A stretch of DNA of 29,845 nt from a virus. Every line of letters starts with the position of its first letter. Positions within the stretch are counted from its first letter, which is position 1. Positions 1 through 8,683 of the stretch are shown one piece after another. The stretch is from the IMG/VR virus record IMGVR_UViG_3300027833_000166, positions 1-29,845 of that record, one strand, 5' to 3'. The position numbers were made by a program, and so were the translations under genes. The notes under the pieces were generated by a model. That model had not been told where the DNA came from and searched no databases. It saw nothing but the letters and a program-made list of their open reading frames with translations.

Positions 1-466
1 TTTCACCACGACCAATACTTTCACCACCGGCTGTAGCAACAACAAATGAGCTGTCGAGTACATCAAATGTCAGCTCTCGCCTGGATGAGTATTTAGTGTG
101 TGGTTTTAGCAGCTCTGGGCAGTTTTCATGGTAACGCTTTGTCATATCAAAGAGCGCCCTGGTACTGTCAGAGTGATGGGTTACAACCATAGCTTTACAT
201 GCTTTGCGCTGTGAAACGTTGAAGTAAAGGTAGCCGCCAACGTATGTAGATAGACCCTGCTGCCGTGCTTTCAATATGATTACACGTACCTTACCTTCAG
301 CAGCCATTTGTTTGTCTACGGCATCTTGTAGTAGCAGCTGTGCTGGCTTTAGGTTTAAGTTTCGGATGTCTCCGTCTTTTGTTCGGATCTTGAGAGCTGA
401 CTTAGAGTAAAACTCAAATTCGTCATATAGTTTGCGGCGTATCTCTTTAAGTTTCGGTTCCATCAT
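1..466 (-). CDS. terL: Terminase large subunit, N-terminal part (runs off left edge)
   Basis: About 155 codons are visible and the frame is open at base 1, so the protein is cut by the window edge. Terminase large subunits are the ATPase/nuclease motors that pump DNA into the procapsid. The visible part has the sequence KVRVIILKARQQGLSTYVGG at about residues 59-78, which matches the modified Walker A region (R-Q-x-G-x-S/T) of this family, followed by an AMVVTHHSDSTRALFDM strand-helix typical of the ATPase fold. The nuclease domain would lie outside the window. Two adjacent ATGs (466 and 463) are possible starts; a purine-rich AGGAAGAG lies just upstream, inside the preceding gene. It overlaps the small-subunit gene by about 20 bases, a usual terS-terL arrangement. 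Confidence 0.88.
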   Translation of the reverse strand, partial: MMEPKLKEIRRKLYDEFEFYSKSALKIRTKDGDIRNLNLKPAQLLLQDAVDKQMAAEGKVRVIILKARQQGLSTYVGGYLYFNVSQRKACKAMVVTHHSDSTRALFDMTKRYHENCPELLKPHTKYSSRRELTFDVLDSSFVVATAGGESIGRGE

Positions 467-953
467 TGTCAGGTTGCTCTTCCTCAGTTTCGCTTGTTAA
501 AAGCGACTCCAAGAAGGCTTCTGCTTTGCCAATGGTAACTTCGCTCTTTGCAGCTGGTTTAGTCTTTGTAAAATCTAAGACCATTCGTGCTGCTGTTAGT
601 CGGTCACGGTTTTGACCAGGCTCACGCATTATTTCAACTGCTGCTTTCAAAGCCTCAACTGCATATACGTCATCTATTTCATTATCTTTGGCCATAATTG
701 CCACGATCCTTTCAGCATCTGCTTTTGCTTGTTTTCGTATTGGTGTTATGGCCTCAAGAGTATAACCATCTGGTGTACCTTGTGGCCGACCAGGGTTCTT
801 ACGTTTTTTCGTTGACCACTGTTTCCGGAGTGCTCTACCTTCCTCCGTTTGCATTAGTTTTGTGAAGTAGTTGTTCTCTTTTGGTGTTGCTTTTTTTGGA
901 TACTTCAGTTCTTTTTTTGGCGACTTTGGCCGTGGGTTTTTGGGTGCTCCCAT
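447..953 (-). CDS. terS: Probable terminase small subunit
   Basis: 168 residues. It has a very basic, proline/lysine-rich N-terminus (PKSPKKELKYPKKATPKE), a helical middle (residues about 70-125, including AVEALKAAVEIM and RLTAARMVLDFTK) and an acidic C-terminus. Small terminase subunits bind the packaging site and load the large subunit. The assignment rests on position directly before terL with a short overlap, on the size, and on the helical ARMVLDF-type segment common in small terminases of tailed phages. The start at 953 is well supported: AGGAGG sits 5-6 bases before the ATG. The first 119 bases are shared, in another frame, with the upstream 103-residue gene. Identity as TerS is an inference from context rather than from a diagnostic motif. 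Confidence 0.7.
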   Translation of the reverse strand: MGAPKNPRPKSPKKELKYPKKATPKENNYFTKLMQTEEGRALRKQWSTKKRKNPGRPQGTPDGYTLEAITPIRKQAKADAERIVAIMAKDNEIDDVYAVEALKAAVEIMREPGQNRDRLTAARMVLDFTKTKPAAKSEVTIGKAEAFLESLLTSETEEEQPDNDGTET

Positions 954-1146
954 TCGCTCCTCCTATGATACTTTTGATTACTGCGTGAGTTTGTGGGCAT
1001 TGCTGACAAAAGACTATGTCAATAAATGATTTATCCATCTCTTGTAGTATCTGTGATCTCTGGTCTTTGCTTAATAAAGACGAGGATTTCACTTTCTCAA
1101 TAGCATCCAGGTAAGGTACCAAGTCGTATGCTGTTTTTACTATCAT
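835..1146 (-). CDS. Small basic protein of unknown function overlapping terS
   Basis: 103 residues, not recognised. The N-terminal two-thirds look like a small folded domain with a CxxC (FCQQCPQTH, about residues 47-55). The last 40 residues are a Lys/Arg/Thr/Asn-rich tail (AKVAKKRTEVSKKSNTKREQ) with no hydrophobic core. The start at 1146 has a good AAGGAAG ribosome site about 5 bases upstream. The gene ends 119 bases inside the terminase small-subunit gene, and the basic tail is exactly the overlapping part, so it may be shaped by the overlap. It lies at the start of the packaging block, just after a hairpin that follows the giant virion gene. It could be a head-completion or DNA-binding accessory factor, but nothing in the sequence decides this. 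Confidence 0.6.
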   Translation of the reverse strand: MIVKTAYDLVPYLDAIEKVKSSSLLSKDQRSQILQEMDKSFIDIVFCQQCPQTHAVIKSIIGGANGSTQKPTAKVAKKRTEVSKKSNTKREQLLHKTNANGGR

Positions 1147-1165
1147 TTTGCTTCCTTAATGTAAT

Positions 1166-1187
1166 AAGACCCCATCTCTGGGGCCTT
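1166..1187 (-). terminator. GC-rich hairpin between giant virion gene and packaging genes
   Basis: On the minus strand AAGGCCCC and GGGGTCTT can pair around a six-base loop (8 pairs including one G-U). It sits in the 57-base gap after the stop of the 1743-residue gene. The bases after the stem (ATTACATT) are only moderately U-rich, so it may be a leaky terminator or an RNA-processing/stability hairpin that lowers expression of the packaging genes. Confidence 0.35.
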
Positions 1188-1203
1188 ACTTTTGTAGTTT
1201 ATC

Positions 1204-4200
1204 CTATGCAGCTAATATGCCTGGGGCAGGGGTAAGTGCACCTGGGGGCATTGGCTGCTGCTGTTCCTCTGGCGGTTCATCACCACGGGCCATCATTGCT
1301 AATATGACTGCAATTGTCATTGCTAACGGATGACTGAAGAATTTGATGCCACTCTTGTTCTTAGAGTTATCAAAAAGATGCTTTAGTAACTTGTAAGTAT
1401 CAGGTGCAACTTTCTTCATTATCTTTGGATGCATCATGGCAACTTGTAGAGCGTTTACAGTTAACTCTGGAATAGACTGTTCGTAGTTACGTTGGTCTAC
1501 TATTTGTTTTTCAAACGCTTTTACATCTTTGTTAAACTGTTCACTTCTTGTACCGTTGGCTTTTGCTTTTCGCTGTCCGGCATTATAAGAATCAATCAGT
1601 GATTTAGTCTGCCGTAGAGGTACCACTTGTCCAGTGTTTGGATCTTTAAACGTAAGGTTTTTCTGTATTGCTAACATCTCTGCAATGATTTTATTCTGAG
1701 ATCGAGCAGAGTTTGGAGTGCTAACTAAACCACCAAACACATCCTCTAAGCTATTTATGCCGGCTGTGTCGTCTTGGTTGGTTAAGTAGTTAAATACAAA
1801 CTTGTCACCCATAAACTGATTTGTGTCTATGTCAGATCCAGTTATGCCATGTGCAACTTCATGTATCATATACGAAAGAGACGCTAGGCCACTTACAGTA
1901 CCACCAAACGCATCTACACCACCTGGCATTATTGCCATAGCCTCTCGATTGTTTGGGTTATATGCACCAAGGGCGCCCTCTGTAATAGTAGGGTCAGCTC
2001 TTTCCATATCTTTAAAAGATCTAAATAGCTTTGGTGCTATATTGTATGCACTAGCCAGTTTAAATGTTGCATCAAAGTCTTTAAGGCCGTTTTCGTATGC
2101 AGAGCCTTTTTTACCAATTTCAAACAAAGACTGTACAACTGGTATCTGTGCTCTTATTTCAGCTTCGGATACTGGTTGGGATCTATCATTATTTTTTGAC
2201 GCAGCATTCCTTTGTCCTCCGAAGAATTGTCCAAGGATGCCTTGTCTTGTTGCCCCTGGTAATCCTGCATCGGCAAGTGCTGGCCCTCCTCCTGGAGATC
2301 CAGTTCGTCCAGAAGATCGTAATCGATTTCCGATTGCAGTTTTTGCCGCATTTGCATAATCTGGCGCTTCGTCATCTTTGTAGCCACGACTTTCTCCATC
2401 TTTTTGTTTTGCTGTATCATACAGACGTTTCTCAGGGTACCACAATAAAGCCTGTAAGTCACTCATTGTTAGTGCTTCATTACGTCCTTGGCGAATTTCT
2501 GGCATATCCTGTAGTTTATTAAGGCCTTTTGTGAAAACGGATCTAATAAATGTACGCTCCGCTGCTCCAGCAGGGGCTTCAACTTGGCCATCTAAATACT
2601 TAGCTAAACCATTACCGGCTTTGCGTAATTCAGCACCACCAGGTATTGCATTTATCTGGTTTCTCCAAGCTGGTGACATAGATTCTTTAGCAATTACCTC
2701 ACTAAAAAGATGTACCATATCATTTGACATTCTTTTTGTTGGAAAAACACCTGATTTCTTAAACAAGGGTTTAAAAGCCTTTAAGTCTGCCGTAGATAAC
2801 ATTGATTTGATTTCTGTAGTTTTCTTCTTAACCATTGGCTGGTTTATTTTAACAAGACCACCACGCCACCTACCTACTGATCTCATTAACCAACGATCCA
2901 TAGTTAATTCGTCAAAGTTTCCATATAAGTTTGAGAAAAATCCGTTACCTATCTTAGGACCAAGTATTGAGGCACCACGAACTAATGTGTCTTTACCTTC
3001 TCCAGATATTTTTACACCATACTGTTTTTCAAGATCTCTTACAGTTAGTTTACTATTCATAAACTGCTCTAGAGCTGCATGGTCACCGTCAAATTGATCT
3101 AGCATTGTGTGGTACTGTGCTAAGCCACCATTTATAGCAGACGCTGCTTCCCCTATGCCGGCATTTGTTGGAAAACGTCCAGTTTCTTTAAGTGTTTCAT
3201 ATACATCTAGTGCTAAGTCAAAGTTCTTATCAACTTTAAGGCCGTTTGATGTAACAGCAGTTGCCCATATAAACTGTAGTTTAGCAGCTGGGTCTGTAGC
3301 TATCTCTGGGTGCAACTCAGCAACTGTATCAAGTGCATTGGTAACTGTGCGGTCATACCAGCCTATTGCGTTTTGATTGTCTTTGATTGCTTCAATCGCA
3401 TCTGCAACTACAAAGTCAGCCAAGCGATCAATGTTTGCGTCATCAAGGGTACTAAGGTCTATACCTTCGCGTTCTTGTGCTTCAAGTGATTTTGCCTGGA
3501 GATCTAATTTAAAATCGCGGCCTTTGTTGTATACTTTGTCTCGTGCCATTGTGAATGAGTTGTTAAGGTTAGTATCAAGAGCAACATCTGTCGTAGAACC
3601 AAATTGTGGTAAAACGGGTACAGATCTTTGCTCTTTGGTTTTTCCATCAGTAACGCTTTCGTTAAAAAACGGGCCATTAATTGTTTGGCCATCCTGACTT
3701 GTCATTGTGTTATTTATATTAGTTAGCACATCTGGTGTAAAATCTCTTGCACGATTTACAGAATTACTATTAGAAAATAAATGTACTTCAACAGGGCTGT
3801 CACCAAATGTTTCTTGGATAGCAACCATTCTGCTACGGCCATCGTGCCCAATAACCCCAGTTGGTTTATCTTCTGAGTAATTAAGATTAAGAAAAGGCGC
3901 ACCAATAGAACCACCAGATTTAATATGATTAACTACGTCATTAACTGCGGGTACTCCCCCCCTATCTGCTGCTAATTTTAAAAATGTACTTGGTTTCATT
4001 TTAACACGTTTACCAAAATAATCGACTTCTTGATTGTAGGGCACAGCCCCCCAACCTTCCTTGTTGTCAATAATTACATTCTTAGTTTTTATACCAAACT
4101 GCGCTGGGACAGCTACAGATCTCTGCTCTTTGGTTTTTACAGTACGCTGCTTCTGCTGCTTAGTAATACGCTCGTACATTGGATCTATGATATCTTGTAC

Positions 4201-6435
4201 AAGTTTAGGATCTACGTTCTCTAACTTCTTGTAGACTGCTTCAAATGTTTCAAGTGGCTTTGATCCTAAGTTACCGTCAAGTTCATCTATTGCCTGGCTA
4301 AGTGTCTTATAGTCACTTTCGCTCATAATGCCTTCGTTGTTAACTTCGTTTAGTGCTGTCTTCTGATCAGCGTTGAACTTCTTGTTAGCTTCGATGCCAC
4401 GGTTGTAGTTTTCTTGGGTAGTAAACCTTGGGCCGAACTGTGGCTCTGCATCAAGTTTAGCGTTTGTAGTGTTTGTTTCACCTGGGATCGGCTGCGGCTT
4501 GTTTATAACCTGGGCTTGCACAAGTGGGTCACTCATTGTCTTGGCTTTTACCAGGCGAATAAGTTGTGTGAGGTTAGTAACTGTACCACTTTCGCGCACT
4601 GACTTGCGGTAGCTGTCAATTGCACGTTGTACAATAGGTGTAACACCATCTGCCTCTATTTTAGCTAGGGCTTCGGCAACACCAACTTTACTCAGACCAG
4701 TACTATTTTCCATTACATATTGTGGTGCAGGGTTTTGATCATTTGGGTCGCCTTTTGGTGGAGCGTTCATGTCATCCAAAGATCTGTTAAGTTCTACCTC
4801 TTCCATCTTTTGTTGTTCAGCTTGTGATATTCTGTCTTCACGCAGAGAAGGGCCAGTAGGGCTTAACTGATTCATCCTATCGGATTTTGTGTTGTCTCTA
4901 ATGTACTTGTTAACTGTAGAGCGTCTACCTGTCACTGCATCAATGGCTCGACCACCGACAAATGCGCCACCTTGTATAGCTAGACCAGTACCACCACCGG
5001 CCATGTAAGCTGCACCTGTAGTCGCTAGTCCGGTTAAGCCACCTTGGGAACTGAACGGGTGTGTCAGGTTGTTCAATGGGTTTGCCAAGTCTGTAACTTT
5101 TGACACGCCACCTTTGTAACCAGATTTGTGTAGAGCTGTAAGTTCGTTCATCTCTAGTAAAAGATTACGAGCCTTTTGGCCTTCGTATGTTTGTCCAGCA
5201 AGTCTATCCAGGGCGTTTAGTTCTTGTTCGCCTACCTGGCTTTTTGCTAAAGTTTTACCTTCTGCTAAAGCAGCTTCTGAAAGTATTTTATCTTCAAGAT
5301 CTACAAGTGTATCTTGGTCAGTTACTGCCACTAGAGGTTTTAGATCTTTAAAAACTTGCTTTAGATCTTTTTCAATTTGTGTGTGGGCTTTTGTTACAGC
5401 TTCTCTAGCGCCGTTAGTTGACTTAACGTCAACGTCTTTTAAGTTGTGGTTGTTTGCTTCTGCTACTTTTACTAAACGGTTTGCAAAGGCTGTAGCTGCA
5501 CGGCTTTGTTCTGTGTTCTCAAAAGGCTGTGCGTTTAAACCTTCTACGGCTGCGGTACCTGTTCTAATAGTACCACCAGCGCCAGCACCGGCTATAGACG
5601 CTTCTTTCAAACGTTCGAATATCTCGTTATCTTTGAACTCTTTGCCACCTAGTGCATCTGCACCAATAACGACACCTTCTTGTAGTCCCTCAGTTACACC
5701 TTCGGTTGCCATAGCTGCTACTACTTTTACAGGTAGCTGTGCTAGGCCCTTGGCCGTTAGTATTGAGTTGATTTTCTTGACGCCCATAGCGCCTACAACT
5801 TCTGGCGTCATACCTTTAAACAACATGCCCAAACCTAGGTTTTCTAGAGCTGCTATTACAAGACCACCGCCAGTGGCTAACTTTACACGCTTCTCTGGGT
5901 CAAGACCTTCGATCTCTTTTAGTGAAGTGTTGACTTCGCCAGCACCTAAGAACGGTGTGATAGTGCCACCAGTTGCTAGAGCTGCAGCTATACCGTCAGC
6001 ACTTTCTGCAACTTTCTGTGCGCCGTAATATAATGCAGAACCTGGGCCTTTTATGCTGTCAGATGTAAGTGACTCATAATTAAGAGCATCACGCTGATTT
6101 TGTAGCTCGGCTACTTTTTTGCGTTGTTCTGCCACTGTTGCAGCGTCTCTTGTTGCATCATCTATTGGCTCTGCACCAAAGAAGCCTCGTATTTTATTGC
6201 GTGCATCATAAAGTGTATTTGCAAAACCAGAGTTGTTAAATTGCTCACTTAGATCTGCAACATAGTCATTTGTGTTTGCGTAGGTGTTTAGTTTACCAAA
6301 CTCTAAGGCTGTACCGAGTGAGCTATCTTTTTTGGGGTTTAGTGTATTATTTAGGGCTTCTATTGCACCTTCACGGTTGGGGCCAGATACTTTGTACTTC
6401 TTGCCGTTAGGTGCAAGTATAGTAAAATTTGGCAT
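1204..6435 (-). CDS. Giant internal virion / polyvalent protein with metallopeptidase and ParB-like segments
   Basis: 1743 residues. The ATG at 6435 has GGAGG 9 bases upstream. The N-terminus (MPNFTILAPNGKKYKVSGPN) resembles the start of large phage DNA-ejection proteins. Residues about 130-300 and 465-500 hold Gly/Ala-rich hydrophobic helices that could insert into membranes. A ParB/sulfiredoxin-like signature, GVIGHDGRSRMVAIQ, lies around residues 861-875 (H864, D865, R867, R869). A zinc-metallopeptidase motif HEVAHG starts at H1525 (E1526, H1529), preceded by hydrophobic LASLSYMI. The sequence KTKEQRSVxVxxQFG occurs twice (about residues 758 and 923), flanking the ParB-like segment. Size and place among virion genes fit a T7 gp16-like ejected protein. 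The domain mix also resembles phage polyvalent proteins delivered with the DNA. Role as ejected peptidase is inferred. Confidence 0.8.
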   Translation of the reverse strand: MPNFTILAPNGKKYKVSGPNREGAIEALNNTLNPKKDSSLGTALEFGKLNTYANTNDYVADLSEQFNNSGFANTLYDARNKIRGFFGAEPIDDATRDAATVAEQRKKVAELQNQRDALNYESLTSDSIKGPGSALYYGAQKVAESADGIAAALATGGTITPFLGAGEVNTSLKEIEGLDPEKRVKLATGGGLVIAALENLGLGMLFKGMTPEVVGAMGVKKINSILTAKGLAQLPVKVVAAMATEGVTEGLQEGVVIGADALGGKEFKDNEIFERLKEASIAGAGAGGTIRTGTAAVEGLNAQPFENTEQSRAATAFANRLVKVAEANNHNLKDVDVKSTNGAREAVTKAHTQIEKDLKQVFKDLKPLVAVTDQDTLVDLEDKILSEAALAEGKTLAKSQVGEQELNALDRLAGQTYEGQKARNLLLEMNELTALHKSGYKGGVSKVTDLANPLNNLTHPFSSQGGLTGLATTGAAYMAGGGTGLAIQGGAFVGGRAIDAVTGRRSTVNKYIRDNTKSDRMNQLSPTGPSLREDRISQAEQQKMEEVELNRSLDDMNAPPKGDPNDQNPAPQYVMENSTGLSKVGVAEALAKIEADGVTPIVQRAIDSYRKSVRESGTVTNLTQLIRLVKAKTMSDPLVQAQVINKPQPIPGETNTTNAKLDAEPQFGPRFTTQENYNRGIEANKKFNADQKTALNEVNNEGIMSESDYKTLSQAIDELDGNLGSKPLETFEAVYKKLENVDPKLVQDIIDPMYERITKQQKQRTVKTKEQRSVAVPAQFGIKTKNVIIDNKEGWGAVPYNQEVDYFGKRVKMKPSTFLKLAADRGGVPAVNDVVNHIKSGGSIGAPFLNLNYSEDKPTGVIGHDGRSRMVAIQETFGDSPVEVHLFSNSNSVNRARDFTPDVLTNINNTMTSQDGQTINGPFFNESVTDGKTKEQRSVPVLPQFGSTTDVALDTNLNNSFTMARDKVYNKGRDFKLDLQAKSLEAQEREGIDLSTLDDANIDRLADFVVADAIEAIKDNQNAIGWYDRTVTNALDTVAELHPEIATDPAAKLQFIWATAVTSNGLKVDKNFDLALDVYETLKETGRFPTNAGIGEAASAINGGLAQYHTMLDQFDGDHAALEQFMNSKLTVRDLEKQYGVKISGEGKDTLVRGASILGPKIGNGFFSNLYGNFDELTMDRWLMRSVGRWRGGLVKINQPMVKKKTTEIKSMLSTADLKAFKPLFKKSGVFPTKRMSNDMVHLFSEVIAKESMSPAWRNQINAIPGGAELRKAGNGLAKYLDGQVEAPAGAAERTFIRSVFTKGLNKLQDMPEIRQGRNEALTMSDLQALLWYPEKRLYDTAKQKDGESRGYKDDEAPDYANAAKTAIGNRLRSSGRTGSPGGGPALADAGLPGATRQGILGQFFGGQRNAASKNNDRSQPVSEAEIRAQIPVVQSLFEIGKKGSAYENGLKDFDATFKLASAYNIAPKLFRSFKDMERADPTITEGALGAYNPNNREAMAIMPGGVDAFGGTVSGLASLSYMIHEVAHGITGSDIDTNQFMGDKFVFNYLTNQDDTAGINSLEDVFGGLVSTPNSARSQNKIIAEMLAIQKNLTFKDPNTGQVVPLRQTKSLIDSYNAGQRKAKANGTRSEQFNKDVKAFEKQIVDQRNYEQSIPELTVNALQVAMMHPKIMKKVAPDTYKLLKHLFDNSKNKSGIKFFSHPLAMTIAVILAMMARGDEPPEEQQQPMPPGALTPAPGILAA

Positions 6436-6457
6436 GTGCTATAGCCTCCATTATTGT

Positions 6458-7354
6458 TTATTCTGGGTCAGATGTCTCATCTTCGATCTCAAGCACTTCG
6501 TATTGTGCGTTTGCTTCTGGCATAGACATGTCTGGCATTGTTTCAGACAGTGGTGCATTTAGATCTGTCAGACGTGCATTAGGGTTCAATATTCTGTTCA
6601 TGAATATCTCTTGCATCTGCATCTTACGATCTAACCAGGCAATCCAGACACTTTCGTCGTCGTAGTCACTTGGTGCAGAACTAGCGAACAATTTCATCTC
6701 AGCGTTTGATATTGCACCTTTAGTTTCCGCAACACGGGCCATAACTTCGTCAAGTTTAAGTTTCTTTAAAAATAAACGGTCAGCTTGTTCTTTGTTACCG
6801 ACGGTAGATCCAACAAGCCTATTCCAGAAATCACCACCTGATTTACCTGTAACGTTTTCACTTTCTTGGAGTATTCTTTTGGCTTCTTGCATCTGATTTA
6901 GAGAGATACGCAAGTCACCAACTTTTTGGTTGTTCTCTATGTCTAATGTCTCTTGCTTCTCAGCTTTCTTTGCCGCTGCAAGTGCTTCAGCTTTCCTGTT
7001 AATCATGTCAGCGTTGTATGCGTCAGCTTCTGCTTGGCGGTTTGCATCTTTCATAGCACCATATTCAGCACCGGCTGCTGACATAGACGCACCAAACCCA
7101 TCAGAAGCACCTCCCATACCGGCCGCAGCAGCTCTTAAAACCATTTCGCTATTACTAATCTGGTTATTAGGACGTCTTGAACCACGGGCATTCCCTGTAA
7201 GACTATTACTAGTAACATCTAAAATACCAGACTGTGGATTTGCTTCATTTGGATTTTGTAATAGTGGATATCCATAATTTAGACGTGGATCGTTTGGGGC
7301 GTTATTTGTTGTAGGGAATTGAGGCATCATTTGATTTTGTATATAATTTACCAT
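6458..7354 (-). CDS. Putative internal virion protein (298 aa)
   Basis: 298 residues, no family recognised. The N-terminus is Asn/Pro/Gln-rich and disordered-looking (residues 1-65). A Gly/Ala-rich segment follows (AAAAGMGGASDGFGASMSAA), then a long charged helical region with coiled-coil character (about residues 95-165), and an acidic C-terminus ending in EIEDETSDPE. The start at 7354 has AAGGA about 9 bases upstream. It lies between the 332-residue Gly/Asn/Met-rich protein and the giant virion protein. In T7-like and P22-like phages this position usually holds the set of proteins ejected ahead of the DNA, so a partner in an ejection complex is a reasonable inference. No enzymatic motif is seen. 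Confidence 0.72.
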   Translation of the reverse strand: MVNYIQNQMMPQFPTTNNAPNDPRLNYGYPLLQNPNEANPQSGILDVTSNSLTGNARGSRRPNNQISNSEMVLRAAAAGMGGASDGFGASMSAAGAEYGAMKDANRQAEADAYNADMINRKAEALAAAKKAEKQETLDIENNQKVGDLRISLNQMQEAKRILQESENVTGKSGGDFWNRLVGSTVGNKEQADRLFLKKLKLDEVMARVAETKGAISNAEMKLFASSAPSDYDDESVWIAWLDRKMQMQEIFMNRILNPNARLTDLNAPLSETMPDMSMPEANAQYEVLEIEDETSDPE

Positions 7355-7367
7355 GCTTTATGTTCCT

Positions 7368-8366
7368 TTATTGCCCAAAACCAAAGTTTGGCATGCCACC
7401 ACGTTGGTAACCAGCCATGCCACCATTGATTGCACCAGCTAAAGGGCTGTGCATGTTAGCTTTTACATTTTGACTAGAGTCAGGCGCTCTACCTAAGATT
7501 CCAGCGTTATACATAGTGCGCTGCTGCATCTCAAAGTCACGTTGGTCTTCAAAGCGTTGACGCATGTCATTTAGCTGTGCCTGGTTATAACCTTGCAACG
7601 AGTTACCAGCGTTCATACCGAAGTTAGAACCTTGGCCCATAGTATTTAGACCAACACCATATGCATTTGATATTGCATTGTTTGCACCCATAGCGCCAGA
7701 CAATGCGTTCTGCTGGTCAGCAAATGCTTGGTTCTGCGTGTTTAAGCTGCGGTCAATCAAACTGTTCTGTATGTTTGATGCCATGTCAGCTCTACGGTCG
7801 TCATATGCTCGGTTGGCTACGGCTGTAGCAACACCAGCGCGACTAGAGTTCATGTTGCCAGAACCCATTGCTGCCATGTCAATCCCGGTTAATGTGTTCT
7901 CTTGTAGATTGCGACGATCATCACGCATAGCTGTATCCAATAGAGATCCAGTGTTGGCGTTTGCATAGTTAATAGCGTTACCCAGGCGATCTTGCTGCTG
8001 TGCGTTGTTTACCATGCCCTGGTACTGGCCGTACATGTTGTTTGCGTTGTTGCCAAAGCCAGCGTTGTTGCCCATCATGGCGTTGCCAGAGTTCATCATG
8101 CCCATGCCAAAGTTGCCCATAGTGTTGGCAGTTCCAGTTTGGAAAGCGTTTGGGCCAGCATATGTCTGTCCAGTGTAGGCACCAGTGTCTAAGACGTTGT
8201 TAAGTGCGCCTTCGGAGCCTTTTAGGTTGTTGTCCACATACGGTTTGTATTGGTTGAAACCAGCCATAAGTGCAGCATTTTGTGCAGCTTGGTTCTTGCG
8301 ATCTTCTTTTTTACCTAAGTACCCTAGACCAGCACCTAGTAGTGCTCCAGCTATTTGGAATCCCAT
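7368..8366 (-). CDS. Putative internal virion / DNA-ejection protein, Gly-Asn-Met rich (332 aa)
   Basis: 332 residues. It opens with a short Gly-rich hydrophobic helix (FQIAGALLGAGLGYLG) followed by charged KKEDRKNQAAQN. The rest is unusually rich in Asn, Gly, Met, Gln and Ala, with NMGNFGMGMMNSGNAMM near residues 82-98 and QNQAFADQQNALSGAM near residue 210, and it ends in GGMPNFGFGQ. Proteins with this composition and a glycine-zipper N-terminus are typical small ejection proteins of podoviruses and may form part of a channel through the cell envelope. The start has AAGGA about 10 bases upstream. The gene is packed tightly between a 93-residue gene and the 298-residue gene. Function is inferred from composition and position only. 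Confidence 0.72.
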   Translation of the reverse strand: MGFQIAGALLGAGLGYLGKKEDRKNQAAQNAALMAGFNQYKPYVDNNLKGSEGALNNVLDTGAYTGQTYAGPNAFQTGTANTMGNFGMGMMNSGNAMMGNNAGFGNNANNMYGQYQGMVNNAQQQDRLGNAINYANANTGSLLDTAMRDDRRNLQENTLTGIDMAAMGSGNMNSSRAGVATAVANRAYDDRRADMASNIQNSLIDRSLNTQNQAFADQQNALSGAMGANNAISNAYGVGLNTMGQGSNFGMNAGNSLQGYNQAQLNDMRQRFEDQRDFEMQQRTMYNAGILGRAPDSSQNVKANMHSPLAGAINGGMAGYQRGGMPNFGFGQ

Positions 8367-8393
8367 GATATCATATTCCTTTGTTTATATGTT

Positions 8394-8675
8394 CTATACG
8401 GCTATCCAAGCTGTGCCATTGTACACAACAAGTTTAGATACGCCTTGTCCTATTGGTTCCCAAGGATACACGGCATAGCGCACCATACCTTTCCTTGGGT
8501 TAGGTGGTTCTCTATCGGTAACTTGGGTACTGGCGTCTGCTAATGATTTTATAGACGCTTCTATTTCTCTTAGTTCTTCCTGTAAGTAGTTGGGAAGGAA
8601 CTCTGGAGAGAGTGTTGGTGCTTGGCGTCTAACGTAAGCAGACACCAGCATGTTTATTTTATCTGAGATAGCCAT
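8394..8675 (-). CDS. Small virion-block protein (93 aa), unknown
   Basis: 93 residues. Residues 1-45 look helical (INMLVSAYVRRQAPTLSPEF, LQEELREIEASIKSLADAS). The C-terminus reads PIGQGVSKLVVYNGTAWIAV, a short beta-hairpin motif ending in a W-x-x-V strand that recurs at the ends of phage tail and fibre proteins. GGAGGT lies about 10 bases before the ATG. It starts 9 bases after the 535-residue virion gene stops, so the two are surely cotranscribed. The C-terminal resemblance suggests a structural or assembly role, such as a connector between fibre and tail. This is not demonstrated. Confidence 0.65.
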   Translation of the reverse strand: MAISDKINMLVSAYVRRQAPTLSPEFLPNYLQEELREIEASIKSLADASTQVTDREPPNPRKGMVRYAVYPWEPIGQGVSKLVVYNGTAWIAV

Positions 8676-8683
8676 ATTGTCAG

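Noticed and set aside
2154-2462. 102-codon minus-strand frame inside the giant virion gene
   Set aside because: It lies in another frame within a continuous coding region, and its Gln/Lys/Asp-rich content reflects the shifted codons. No ribosome site of note.
5126-6028. Long plus-strand open frame (300 codons) opposite the giant virion gene
   Set aside because: It is antisense to a well-supported gene, is Ser/Ala/Pro-rich as expected from the complement of its codon pattern, and has no ribosome site or family resemblance.
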